NCBI GenBank assembly: GCA_964036155.1
Contig: OZ038422.1
Coordinates: 19,615,201 to 19,679,200, forward strand
DNA length: 64,000 nt
Direction of reading: 5' to 3'
Origin: Diploscapter coronatus
Taxonomy: Eukaryota > Nematoda > Chromadorea > Rhabditida > Rhabditidae
Of the stretch, positions 17,583-29,086 are shown piece after piece. Under the pieces are notes generated by a model. It was not told where the DNA came from. It ran no database searches and worked only from the letters and a program-made list of their open reading frames with translations. Positions within the stretch are counted from its first letter, which is position 1. Each line of letters starts with the position of its first letter. The position numbers and the translations under genes are program-made.

Positions 17583-20500
17583 TTATGCATCTCTTCGAAA
17601 TGGAGTCATATGAAACGAAAACAGATAATCAAAGCAAGAGAGGAAAATGAAGAAAAGCACCGTGAATCCGCTGAAGAGTGTCAATAGGCAGCGGTCGATG
17701 ACATTTGCCAAAAATTCGTATTCTAATGCACATCTAAAATAAGTAATTTCATTTGTTTAAGAATTTAATACTTTTCAAATCACTAGCAATATTTTGACAA
17801 ACCTATTACTTGCTGCTACTTAATTGGATTAGCTCATGATTCCTACCAGGGTTGTACGGAATATGACATTCCAGGTCATTTCGACAATTTTTCGTTCTGT
17901 ATTTCGTATTCAAAAATCTCAAAATGCCATTTCGTACAGCCCTGATTCCTACTTATTTACGAATTAAAAATTGGCCAAGTGCGACGAATATCTTCAGATT
18001 ATCTCTTCACGGCAATCTGTAAATATCGGAGAGATTTCTTGGGCATTTTCAAGAAAGCTTTCCGATATTTGCAAGTTCCCCTCCTTCACATTTACCATTT
18101 CTACCATCCATCTTTGTAATTCAATTTTCGTGGATATTGAATAACTGTACAATGCCAGCTTATTTATTTTAATGTGCATAAAATGCCCTCTTATCATTTA
18201 TCAAGTAGTAGAACTTTTACAGCAATCATTTCATCAATTTTCCTACCTTCGCTGTAATTTCTGCTTTTTCACATTCCTAGAGAAATTTTGAAACATTTTT
18301 GCTTTTGGTCGATTCAAACAAGCCTAAAATATAAAGTTATTGTCAAACTAGAATAATAGATGTGTACATTAGTATATTGGCGAGTTAGATTAGCCAATCT
18401 CGAAGTGTACAATAAGGATGATGAATCGCTGATTTGTGAGGATATCGATCCGAAGAAGACTCGTGGTGCTGGGGGCATGTGCTGGAATTAGCAGCATGAT
18501 TGATATATTGGAAACAATAGTTGAAAATACAGATATAGGATCGAGTTGCGCAAGCAGTATTGGATCCAATTTAGACATCGACATCCTCCGTTCCGTAACG
18601 ATTCCAAACTCTGTCCACAATTCAATTAGTGACGTCGGCGGGCTGTAAAGTGAAATGCCAGTATGAAATAGAATTTTATCAATACTAACGTCAAGATGAA
18701 TGTCTCGACGAATGAATTGTTGATCAGTCTCCTAACTGACCTGGACAGAGGTCTGCAGTTGTGCTTCTGACTGTGGATTGCTAAAACATCATAGGTTTAG
18801 GTAGGGCCCGTAAATACAATGCATGCTAATTTTTTTGCTCATCCAAAACTGAAATTTCGAGGCCTTTTGTAGCTTTTACCAGGCGTTTACCATTACTAGA
18901 TTTCTCTTTTTTCCCTAGCTTTTTACCAGTTTATAGTTTTTACCCGATTTCTCACATGGTAAAAGCTACAAACTGGTAAAAGGTCTCTTGCCTTCGAAAA
19001 CCTCAATCCTTATGAGTCGACAATGAATTTTAACGATAAAACAGGAATTTTGGTTCTCAATGTTATGATGTCTTTAAGATGTATAAGAATGCTGCCAAAC
19101 CTAAAACTATAGTCGCAAGAAGTGTTCCAATAACAATGACAGATATTACCCCAATGTAGTACCAGCCTAAAAATGTCTCGCCAGTATTGTTTTAGTATAA
19201 TGAACTGTGGCAAAACAAACACATGTAATAAACCATAAGTTTGCTTTACCAAATTCACCTACTTCTCATTTATCAATTTAGAAGAAATCTAGCAAACAAT
19301 TTTATGGCGTCTAATCATAAAACTTTTTCAGTATATTCTTGGTTTGTTCACGAAAAACTATTTTCATTTCATTGTAAAAGCTTATATTTGTTTTCCAATT
19401 TTTGATTCTTATTATAAATAATGCGATAGTCTTACTCATCAACGGAACATAAGTCGAAGTCGACGGCATCTGATTACAGACCATGAGCATCATGACACTC
19501 ATCGTGAGCAGAGTATTTATTCCCAGATAGAGCTTTTCGTCTCGCTCGCTGGAAGAAGAACTAGGCGTAAAGAAACCAACAACTGCCACAATGGTTATGA
19601 TTGACGTGGGAATGACCTGAATAGTTTTCAATTGCTTGGAATGTCGAAATCTGTCAATCACCAGATTAATAATGTAATAGAGAGGCTTTCGTCGAATGAT
19701 CAAATGAGCATAGAGCATGACCCAGGGATGTTTGCAACACTTGAAGTTTTGCTCGACACGCTTGAAGTCGAAGCTGATCACTTCCCACTCCTCATTCCTC
19801 GCCATATTTTGCAGGTTGACTTCATTTCTTGTAGGCCAATAATCAATTGTCTCCTGAAAGTTATTAGAATTGTATTTTGTTACTCTAATTTCACGCTATT
19901 CAGTCAAGAAAATTACTCTCTAATTTCGATGTTATTTCATCAATGGAATGATTTACCATATCATGAGTCCAACTCGAAATGATGAATGTGCAGTTTTGAA
20001 CATCATATGGAAACCACAGCACATGCATTCGGCACGATAGTTTATAGATGGCTGGAAACATTAGCTGCACACGCGCGCCAAGTCCGTCATTCGCCCAATA
20101 GCCTGTCTCGATTTGTGCGTGCATTATCGATTCCACCTTCTTCTGTTCTAATGTCTCACTGAAATTCATTTTTAATAAAGACGATACATTTCTTTTAGAT
20201 TCAATTCAGAGGAATTTCGTAAGCTGTGAAATAATATTGACTAAACTTACCTATTGTAGAGATACGTATCTGAAAAAAGATAAATAGAAAAAATTATACA
20301 TAATTCATGCCTATACGATCTAGAAAATATACAATAGTTATTTTTAAAAAAAAATAGCAATAAAACATAAGTCTGGTTTTGGTACTATCAAATGAGCGCA
20401 TTAGTAATGTCATTATGTAAATATTCAGGATTTTTCGACGATTCAATACGCTAAAATATCGTATTATCAACCTAACCCGGTATCCAAATTTCATCGTGCG

Positions 20501-22161
20501 GCACAATTGTCTTATTGATCATCTCATAGTCGCGAGGGTTGAAATCGAGAAATTCATCGTACCAGTTTTGCACCATCCAAACATTCACTTCGAGACTTTG
20601 CATGTGTTCATTCTGAATAAATTTAACAATTGAAAATAGTTGATCAAACTTATTTTACCACATCGAGAATCTGATAAAGACTCATCGACACGTTTACCCG
20701 TGTCGGCAGGAGATGGTTTCGCTGGAATAATCAATATTTTCTTATTTGAATAATCTAAAAGTCAAATTTGACTAACTTTAGGATGAACTGCTTTTTCATA
20801 GTATTCTGGATCGAGTAAATCCTCGATCAGTCGTCTTCTAACATTTGAAAATCGACCAGTTTCCAGGTCCTGGTAGAATCGCTCTCGCTCTGCTTCGAGT
20901 TCCTCGATAAAACTGGCGTTGAGTCCAGTGAAATCGACTTCTAAATTATTATCTGCATATTCGTTTTATTCCAGATTTTTATAGCCACAGTGATTTGTCA
21001 AAGATTCAATGTTTCAGATACGCACTTGCGAAGAATCATCTTATCTAAAGCATTGTAGCTATTTATGATTGTAAACCACATCTTTCTGGTTCTAGTACGT
21101 TTTTTTTTTTTTTAAATATAAATATTGTAAATAGCAAACGATGTATAAAGGAAACATAACAAAATTCGCTGGATAGATGGAATGCGTTTGCTGAAAGGGA
21201 ACAGATAGACACATCAAGCGATAGAATTATGAAGTTACAAAGAAGCTGGGAATAATATTGCTAAGTTGATGATAGCCTGATCTTGATATCGATTCACTTA
21301 CTTCGCACAGGCCTTCCTGTCAAATTTCGAGGGTTTCCCAATCGAGATTTTGTTTCCAAAATGTTAATTATTTTATCTTGTAGTTAGATTTTGAGGAGAG
21401 CGTATTTATATCGCGGTAGAAAACGATAAGTTTGTTTTCTATAGATTACTACTTATCAAATAGAGGATTTCGTAAAGAAAATGCGTCAATCATACCTAAA
21501 CTTCTCCTGAAATTAAGCCGGTATTCCTCGGTGTCGATCCAGTCTTCCATCGAATGATGGGCATTCGCTTCGAACCACAACGAAATGTTGCCAGTCGATT
21601 GCGATAATCTAAAATTAATCACTGCTTATTTAACGCCAACGATATTGAATTTTGTCCCATTATATTTTAAGAAAAAACCCATTCTTATCGTCTATATTTT
21701 AGATCTACGTATTTCGACCTAATTTCTAAAAGTTCTAACTTTTATACATCGATTTCCAGTCTTACTGAAAACTAGTATGCTCCTAAACAAATGAAAATAA
21801 CGTTCTAGTCTGTCGCTTTCTCTAGAAAGCATTAAAATGACTTAATCATATGTCCCATCTTTATAATAATTGAAATCGTCACGAATTAGGAAATATACCA
21901 AGGAAAAATCACTTTACAGGATTACGGTTTATAGATTTTTAACCTATTCTATTTTGTGTATTAATTTCATAGAGATCATTTGTTAATGAGCATGATATAG
22001 TGGTACTGAATGACTCGCGGAATAACTATGACTTACATGATTTGAGTGCCATGTTTCTCCAATTCATTCACCATTCCGAACGCCGATTTTAGACTGCATT
22101 TGATGATCAGAGACAATTGCAGGAATAGACGAGTCACATCGTTTCTCGATGCAATTTTCAT
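17583..22161 (-). CDS. Cys-loop ligand-gated cation channel subunit, nicotinic acetylcholine receptor-like
   Basis: Read from an ATG at 22161 down to a stop at 17583. The extracellular part includes LPTRVNVSMSLYQILDV, a loop with VNVWMVQNWYDEF and IWIPDTYLYN, then the Cys-loop with exactly 13 residues between Cys codons at 20032-20034 and 19990-19992. A vicinal Cys pair (19734-19739) marks an alpha-type agonist-binding loop. M1 is INLVIPTSIITIVAVVGFF, M2 lies in LGINTLLTMSVMMLM preceded by acidic ERDEK (cation-type), and M3 is in WYYIGVISVIVIGTLLATIVL. M4, preceded by YEFLANVIDR, is at 17583-17755. A hydrophobic N-terminus may be a signal peptide. The M3-M4 loop exons (17.9-18.8 kb) are my least certain part; at least four short exons are plausible. 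The gene would respond to a neurotransmitter, but the ligand cannot be read from sequence. Confidence 0.85.
17847..17944. mobile_element. 98-bp hAT-like MITE in the intron before the M4 exon of the channel gene
   Basis: The ends are imperfect inverted repeats beginning CAGGGTTGTACG and ending CGTACAGCCCTG. The element is flanked by a perfect 8-bp direct repeat, attcctac (17839-17846 and 17945-17952). CAGGG-type ends with an 8-bp duplication are typical of the hAT superfamily. It is far too short to code for a transposase, so it would be non-autonomous. Confidence 0.85.
18921..18981. repeat. Intronic hairpin with 24-bp arms
   Basis: The arms at 18921-18944 and 18958-18981 are near-perfect reverse complements around ttaccagttt, separated by 13 bases. 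A related stretch (gcttttaccaggcgtttacc) lies just upstream. It sits in a channel-gene intron between the M3 exon and the loop exons and may be a remnant of an inverted-repeat element. Confidence 0.6.
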
Positions 22162-24975
22162 TTAGCATTTACAATTTCTTGATGCTGGTGTAAATTTGAG
22201 CAACTACAGGAATTTGGAAGGTAATTCTTGAGTATAATCAACTTTCCTGAAATTTCGCACTGATAATTTACGATGTACGCATACAAGCGACGTCAAATGA
22301 GAATTACTCTCTTCGAATGAATAATGAACTTAATCGAGAGAATTAATGGCAGGATCGCAAGTTCAAAAAGTTCGGAATGAAGATATATCGATTTGTAGCG
22401 TCAGTTGATGTCTGTCTTCAGACACAATGTGTGTGTGGCTGTTTGGAATAAGTGGAATGAGTTGTGAGCTGCTGAGTCCTAGCCCAGAGGCCGGGAAAAT
22501 TGTCTGCGTTTCTGCAGAGGAGCAGGCAGGGCAGCACGACATGGTTGAGTGAGTTTTGGCAATTTAGGTGCGAGAAAGGAAGCGAGAGGAAAGAGGAGAA
22601 GATGAGACAATCAGATATGGCAGATGAAGTCCAGACCATCGGTTATCTGGTAGTCGGTTAGTGACAGCTGAATGAATCCTGCTTTGGAGGCAACCTGCTC
22701 CGATGTTCGAAGCCATCCAAGTTGACGTGCAAGTCTGTGTCAACTCCAATGGATTCTGACGGTTGAATAATCCATACTTTATCAGAAATATACGAAAACG
22801 AAGAGGTTGAACTCGAGAATTCGACGATGAGTTTTCAAATATCATTCAAACAAAGTGAAGAGAGGCTATTTTGACGGGAGAAATTGAATTTTCAAACATT
22901 TCGCGTTCTTCACTCAAATAGCTTGAACGTGCACGCGACTTTTGCGCCTTTTATGTCTAGCTCGGAATTGTTTGAGACTTCTCTCCTGGGAATCAGAGTT
23001 ATCAACAATGAAAAAGCGAATAGAAAATTCGAAAAAAATGGAATAAGTATCGGATGCTTATATCTGATGAACAGAGCACAATGAAAATTTGAATATAAAA
23101 ATGATAAAGGAAGACTTATGGAAACTGATGTGCTATATATAAGAATGTAACATGGTACACTTTTCTTATATTGTTTACGACATTCGATTTTGTGGATACT
23201 TCATCAAAAAGATAAATATTAGGATGCTTATCGATTAGTTTATCGGTATAAATTTAAAGAAAAACAAATAACATCCTAGAAGTATTCTCTATGAAAGTGA
23301 TAGATTTGGGAATATTCAAGAGCATAGGAGCGTAAAGTAAGATTTTTTGTCCGCGAAAGCTATGAATTATTTAGTGTATTTTTGAAGACAAACGCGAAAA
23401 CCGATTATTGACTTTGCAAAATCTACATCAGATAAAATATTCGTATAAAAGAGGGAAATTAATTCAGCCTACATACATTCAGCCCTTTTGAAATACTTTG
23501 ATGACGAGGGCTTCAGCTATTTTTATTTAAACGCTTTGTGAATAATATCTACGTTCTAACTTCGAATTTTAGAACATTTTTGGTGCAACGACAGCAATTA
23601 TTATTACAAAAAGGGCATCTATAAAAGGGAATGCTTTAGTTTCCTTGCACCGAGCACATGTGAATCGGAAAGAATTATCGAAACAAAAATCTCGTAAACA
23701 TAGCTCTTTAGAAATGTTGGAAATAGAAAGAGTCCAAAAATCCTTTGACATGAAATTCAATAATGCAACAACTGTCCTCTTTCGATTACAATAAATGCCA
23801 AAATTAAATTGGGCTGTTTTCAGACTGCATTAATTGATTAGCAATTAGTATAAACGAAATAAGACACAAAATATACTGGATTAAGTCTACACTGAAAGGA
23901 ATCTTTTCTAGTGCCGCTGTCTCATGTTTTTTTTAAATAAACGGCACGCGAAAGGGGAGGAAAGACAACAAAGTCGATAACCATAATCCTTTGGATATCG
24001 ATTTTTAAACTTTAATTTTAAATGTTCTTCTAAATTCCATTACCACCACCAAGATATGGTATTTTTAGCGTTCTATAACGGAAATGCATAAATTATAGAC
24101 GTTGCTTCCCGTTTTTAAAGAACATGATATTGTGAGTGCATAAATATGAAAATTATCAGTAATATTTTTGCAAATAAAAAAACTAATTTCATCATTTCAC
24201 TTTTTTCTCACAGAAAAATGTCAACACATAAAAACGTCTCATTAATCATACACATTATTAAGGTTTCATGCACGAAAGGTCATGATAATTCAATACCCCA
24301 GAAATGTATTCTTACTGTATCAACTTCTCTTGTCAAATTTGGTAATATCATTATTTGATCATGCTAATAAAATCAATTGTATCGATTATCGTTTATGGTT
24401 TATTTTTAATTTATCGAAACTTTTGTTCAACATAATTTAGCAAAAATATTCATTTTTGCTCTTCATCATGACAGAAAAATAAGTTCGAAAACTGCAAACC
24501 ACTCAGTTGTGCACTAATGAGTTAACGAGGAGATGAGACTAGAAACGCAAAATGTGTTATTTTCAAGGCATCAAGCATAAAAGATGATCCTAGAAAATCA
24601 GTCGACTTATTATAAATTCATACATGATGATAAAGAAATAAACATGAAATTTGACAATAGTAAATGAATGTTGTACGAGCATCCAAATATTTTGAGACGA
24701 GTAAATTAAGGATCCAAATGAAGAATGAAGCAAAAACAAGGACTATGAAGAATGAAGAGCTAAATGGACGGCAGAGTCAGAGGTCGTTGAAAAGGAGGAC
24801 AATGGGAAGAGAAAAATGAGGGAAGGAAGGGAGAAGGAGAGGAGCAATGCAGGCTGACAAACTAATGAACATTTCACTCAAAATGGTGATTACAAACGAA
24901 AAAGTTTAACGAATTATAAATTGTCAAATGAAAAATTTCCGTTGCAAAGTAGTAAAAACAGGATAAATGGGTTTC
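22162..24975. other. Intergenic region, no supported gene
   Basis: AT-rich sequence of about 2.8 kb between the starts/ends of two minus-strand genes. Short open frames near 22.4-22.8 kb and 23.57-23.76 kb lack splice signals, initiation context or family motifs. The proximal part (22.2-22.9 kb) presumably holds the channel gene promoter. A purine-rich patch lies near 24.77-24.85 kb. Confidence 0.5.
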
Positions 24976-26765
24976 CTATAGTCTGAAGCCTTTGAATATA
25001 TTGATCAGTGATTTGCGTTGTGCATTGAATTCCAAATAATCTCCCTGTTTGGCAGATCCTGCCATTATTACTGCTGATCTGAAACATTAGAATTGCCTCA
25101 AATCGTTATTTAATGAATATCATTGTTCTAAAAATATTTTGTACCATAAACGCTTATCAGTCAAGGTAACTCAAGCCAAATCAAAAACTCCGAAAATGAT
25201 TATTTGCATAAAGTTTCTGAGGTAACAAGATTTTGTCGAAAACTAGCAATGTTGTGAGAAAAATAACATATCGGTCAGTGTGGAATGAATATTTTAAAAT
25301 AGAAAAGAAGTGAAAATAGCCCAAATCTACAGAAACATATCATTTCGAACGGCACTGACAATAATTATAACATTCAAATCAAACGACTGACTTGTGTATG
25401 AGCTCCCTGAGTTGGCTCTGCTTGCGACTAGCAGCCAATCGACGAAGAACAATTACATGCGACACGTAAGTGTAAATGATGAAACCTATCACTGAGCCAA
25501 GAATCACGAAACTCATCAATTTTGATGAATTGGAATGCCTAAATTCGTTGTATCGACGGTAAGATAGCAGAAGTGAATGAAACAAGTCGAAGCAAGTTGT
25601 AAGAAGTAACGCCTAAATGAAAGTATGGCATATAAACACCGATGTCGAATGTTGTTGATAATGGTTCAAACAGTAGCTCGAAAAAATCCTAGCTTTGCTA
25701 CTTCGCAACTTGTGAAAATGTGAGGAAAAAAAGTAGAGAATTTTTCTATTTTCCTTTATCATTTCCTAGCCTTATATCTTACTTCGTGAATTTTTGGAGT
25801 AGCGAAGTTGCGAATTTTCCAAATACCCCTTCAGATTTTATCGTTTTTCAGGTGCTAAGAAATATATTCTGATTTCGATTTGAATCATTAAATGTGGGTT
25901 CTTATGTTTTAACATCGATATCAAAGGTTTACACGTAAAATCACTTTTAACATTGACATGATGCCAAAAGAATGAACGCACCCTAATATCAAATTTAAAA
26001 CAATATAATTTACCTCCGCTTGTCGCTTTGCAGGCAGCGAACTGATTATGAGTAAATATTTTTCATAGGACCTGTTCAGAGACTTAGTTGCAATGCAACT
26101 AAGTATGAACGAACTCATAGTTTTGACGTTTCAGATGGTGCAATGTTTAAAAATTTCATACCTACTACTTTCGCCTCTCCGACCCTGAGATCCTTTGCTG
26201 TACTCGGGATGATATTGTGATTCATGAGACCAAATTATCAAATTTTCTCCATGCGCATCTCGCCAATCGTTCACTTTTAGCTTGATTAGCTTTGAAATAT
26301 CAAGTTTCTGAAATTGGTTGAGTCATAAAAGTGATAAGGAGATAGAATTATGAACATGTTGACTATTTCAGTATAAATGTAAATCCAGTTTGATGATAAT
26401 TTCTTTCGAAAACTAATACTTTAAGCCTTACGATCAAATCGTCCTCCAATTGAGTACTATCATAGCTTAAGGAGTTATCTGTATCATTTGCAATAGAATT
26501 TAGGCCAGTTTCATTTTCGGCAGTGTTATTAGTTACGTTTATCTCAGATTTCTAAATATTGTTGTTTCGTTAAAAAATACGTTCAAAAAGTAGTAAATGA
26601 AGATCATGATTATGCATCAGTCGTTTAAAACCAATATTCAACTCTAAAACAACATACCGTCATATTTGTCAGGGAATTATTACTCTGTCGATTAATTCTG
26701 TCAACTATCATGAGGTTGACAGAAGAGACTAAGAATACGATGAGAGTCCGGCTGTTAAATAACAT
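24976..26765 (-). CDS. Unrecognised secreted or single-pass membrane protein
   Basis: Six exons can be chained in one frame from an ATG at 26763-26765 to a TAG at 24976-24978, giving roughly 245 residues. The start MLFNSRTLIVFLVSSVNLMIV looks like a signal peptide. The next ~80 residues are Asn- and Ser-rich with several N-glycosylation sequons (for example NVT, NNT, NET, NDT). A polar middle part is followed by ALLLTTCFDLFHSLLLSY and a clear membrane segment, MSFVILGSVIGFIIYTYVSHVIV, then a basic tail. A tttcag at about 26790, just before the start, supports this ATG. I do not recognise the family. It could be a type I membrane protein or part of a divergent receptor. The fourth exon's left boundary is uncertain (two candidate acceptors differ by nine codons). 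Confidence 0.55.
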
Positions 26766-27825
26766 GAAGCGAACATTTGCATAGACTACTGAAATTTAGC
26801 TATCACTAAAAGTTCAAACCAGGACTATTCGAAGATTAGTTTATTGAGATTTTAGGAAACGGAGCGGAAATTCTAAACTGATTTAGTGCAAAATAGGTAG
26901 CCTATGAGCAAGATCTATCCTTAAAATATGCGCATTGCTATATAGATGACCTGGTAATGAATCAAGCTGAAAGTTGAAAGCTGCAATTTGGAAGTAAAGA
27001 GAGCGAGGCAATATATCTGCAGGAAGCTATTAGAGTTGACAAGATTATTGAGAAGAGGGGAGACACCAAGAAGAACAAAAAATGCTAAAATGAGTAAAAA
27101 TAAGAATAAGAAAATGGAAGACAAAGAGTTGAATATGGAAAGTGGGAGAAGCACGAAATGCAATAAAAATACGCTCATTTTAGGTTTCATAGCCTGGTAG
27201 CTGAGTGAGTAACTACATTGCATAGATACAAATGAAACAATCGAATGGAAGTCGGAATGAGATTAGATGAATATTTGATGGGCGAAACAACAAAACTGTC
27301 AGCGATTTTGACGAATTAACAGAGGCTGATACGGGGAGATAAAGGAAAAGAAAGAAAGAAAGAAAGAATGAAAAAGGCAAGAACAGCTTTGACTCCGAAA
27401 AGACAGCCAATTGACTCGATAGCTGCTATAGATGCAAGTAATGAATAACCTAGAAATCGACACAAAGGAAATGAAATGACTGAAAGGGAAGAAGCAGAAA
27501 GAAGTGGAAAACTGAAATTGGGAAATAAAAACGTCGGTCGTGAACGAAGAAAAGATGAATATAAAATAAAGGTCAATTTACATGAACTATCTCATGCTAA
27601 CCAATGATGTTACTTTGTAGGAAAATTCGTGTATAATGCATGAGAAGAGCTATTGTGGAGTGATGAGATGAATATCAGAATGTAGTGTAATATACTCTTG
27701 TCAAGGAAACATTGCGAATTGTAACTCGTATTTCTTGACGAAGTTTGCACCTTAGGTAGGGAGCACAAATGGTTTCCCAAATCGCGCACAACATTGTCAA
27801 ATCTGTTGCTGAAATGCTCACAGGA
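26766..27825. other. Intergenic region with purine-rich low complexity
   Basis: No gene was recognised. The + strand from about 26.98 to 27.58 kb is purine-rich and includes a gaaa microsatellite at about 27345-27367. Opposite-strand open frames rich in Leu, Phe and Ser are a by-product of that bias. Confidence 0.5.
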
Positions 27826-27830
27826 ATGTA
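27826..27830. repeat. 5-bp target site duplication (left)
   Basis: The bases atgta here match atgta at 32498-32502, directly abutting the two LTRs. A 5-bp duplication is usual for LTR elements including BEL/Pao. Confidence 0.9.
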
Positions 27831-28256
27831 TAAGCCGGGAGGCGAAAGAGAATATTAAGTTTGGGTTCTGTAGGGTTTGAAGAGAGGGGAAAGATGGGAG
27901 TCGAAAGGTTGGGTTCCAGGACTTTCGCTCTCGGCGCTAATAAGAGAGAGAGAGAGATTACGAACACGATAGTAGTATGCTGTTAGGAGGAGAGATGTTA
28001 GTCTATCGAAAGTTAACACGAGTTAATTATTTTTCAATAATTTATTAACTTCGAAAGAAAGGTTATAATAACAAAAAATGCTGCTGCTGTTACTGTTAGT
28101 GGTTCTTTTCAGAACTGCCCTTTTGGGACAGGAAAGTGTAATCAGGGTTGGGCTCCGCCCCAATGATAAGGTTTGACCCCATCATGCCCTGCGCGCGAAG
28201 TGTTCTCCGAAGGGAAATTTATAAAGGTTTATAATTTTTAAAGGTTCGTGAGAACA
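27831..28256 (-). repeat. 3' LTR of the BEL/Pao-type element
   Basis: 426 bases, read as identical to 32072-32497 when compared line by line. It contains a short GA dinucleotide run and a ctgctgctg run. In element orientation it begins TG and ends TTA. Confidence 0.93.
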
Positions 28257-29086
28257 CTCCCCACTGACAAGGAAACGCCTATACAATTTAATTTGCTAGG
28301 TTAAATGATAAGGCTTAAATATTGTGATAACTAAGCTAAATGACTGAAAAATTGAATAAAAGGAATTTTACTTACTACTCACTATATCGGATCAATTGAA
28401 CACCCATTAGTGTTACGTAACAACTCCTTCGAGCTGATTGATGCCGTTGCGTTGTACCAAGCGATTTGACTTGGTTATCTTCCAGATTTATTGGAGCAGG
28501 TTTTTAGTATAGTATGTCAAATTATAAAATTTTTAACTATTTGTTGCCGAAGCAACTATAGATGCCTTTTAGTTAGGCCGAACCCAAGTTGCCGGGATGA
28601 AGGCGGTCAGTGACGGCTCTTCATCTTATTTGAAAATGACCGACTGGGTTGAATAGTGGGAATTGACCCAATATAGTCTCCATCTTTGAGAATCTGGAAT
28701 TTTTGCTAATCCTCTGAGAGAATCGGCATTTGACGGCAATATCAATGGGATTTTGTTGGATGATTAATAATTTTCTGATCCTAAGTTACCAGAGTGAGAG
28801 TAGGTAAATGAGTTGTAATCCTAAATTTCAATAGCTTAGTTAGCACAATTAAAATTTTGATTAAGGGGTAATTAATTGTGGAAATAAGTAGTCATTTTGG
28901 AAAGTACATCATAATTTTCAGTAGGATTATAATAATCAATAATCTTGATAAATGGATTCGATAATCATATTTGTGAGGATACAATCATTTTGACGATAAT
29001 ATTTTGAATTTTAATGATTACAACGAATGTATGAGTTTCAAAAATTAATGAACAATTGAAAGAAGTTCAATATGTATAATTTATGG
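28257..29086. other. Internal non-coding part of the retrotransposon
   Basis: About 830 bases between the stop of the Gag-protease ORF and the 3' LTR. No open frame or polymerase motif was found on either strand. This is where pol would be expected to continue in a full-length element. Confidence 0.7.

Noticed and set aside
22418..22845. Minus-strand open frames near the channel start
   Set aside because: They lie upstream of the first channel exon and contain no signal peptide or receptor motif.
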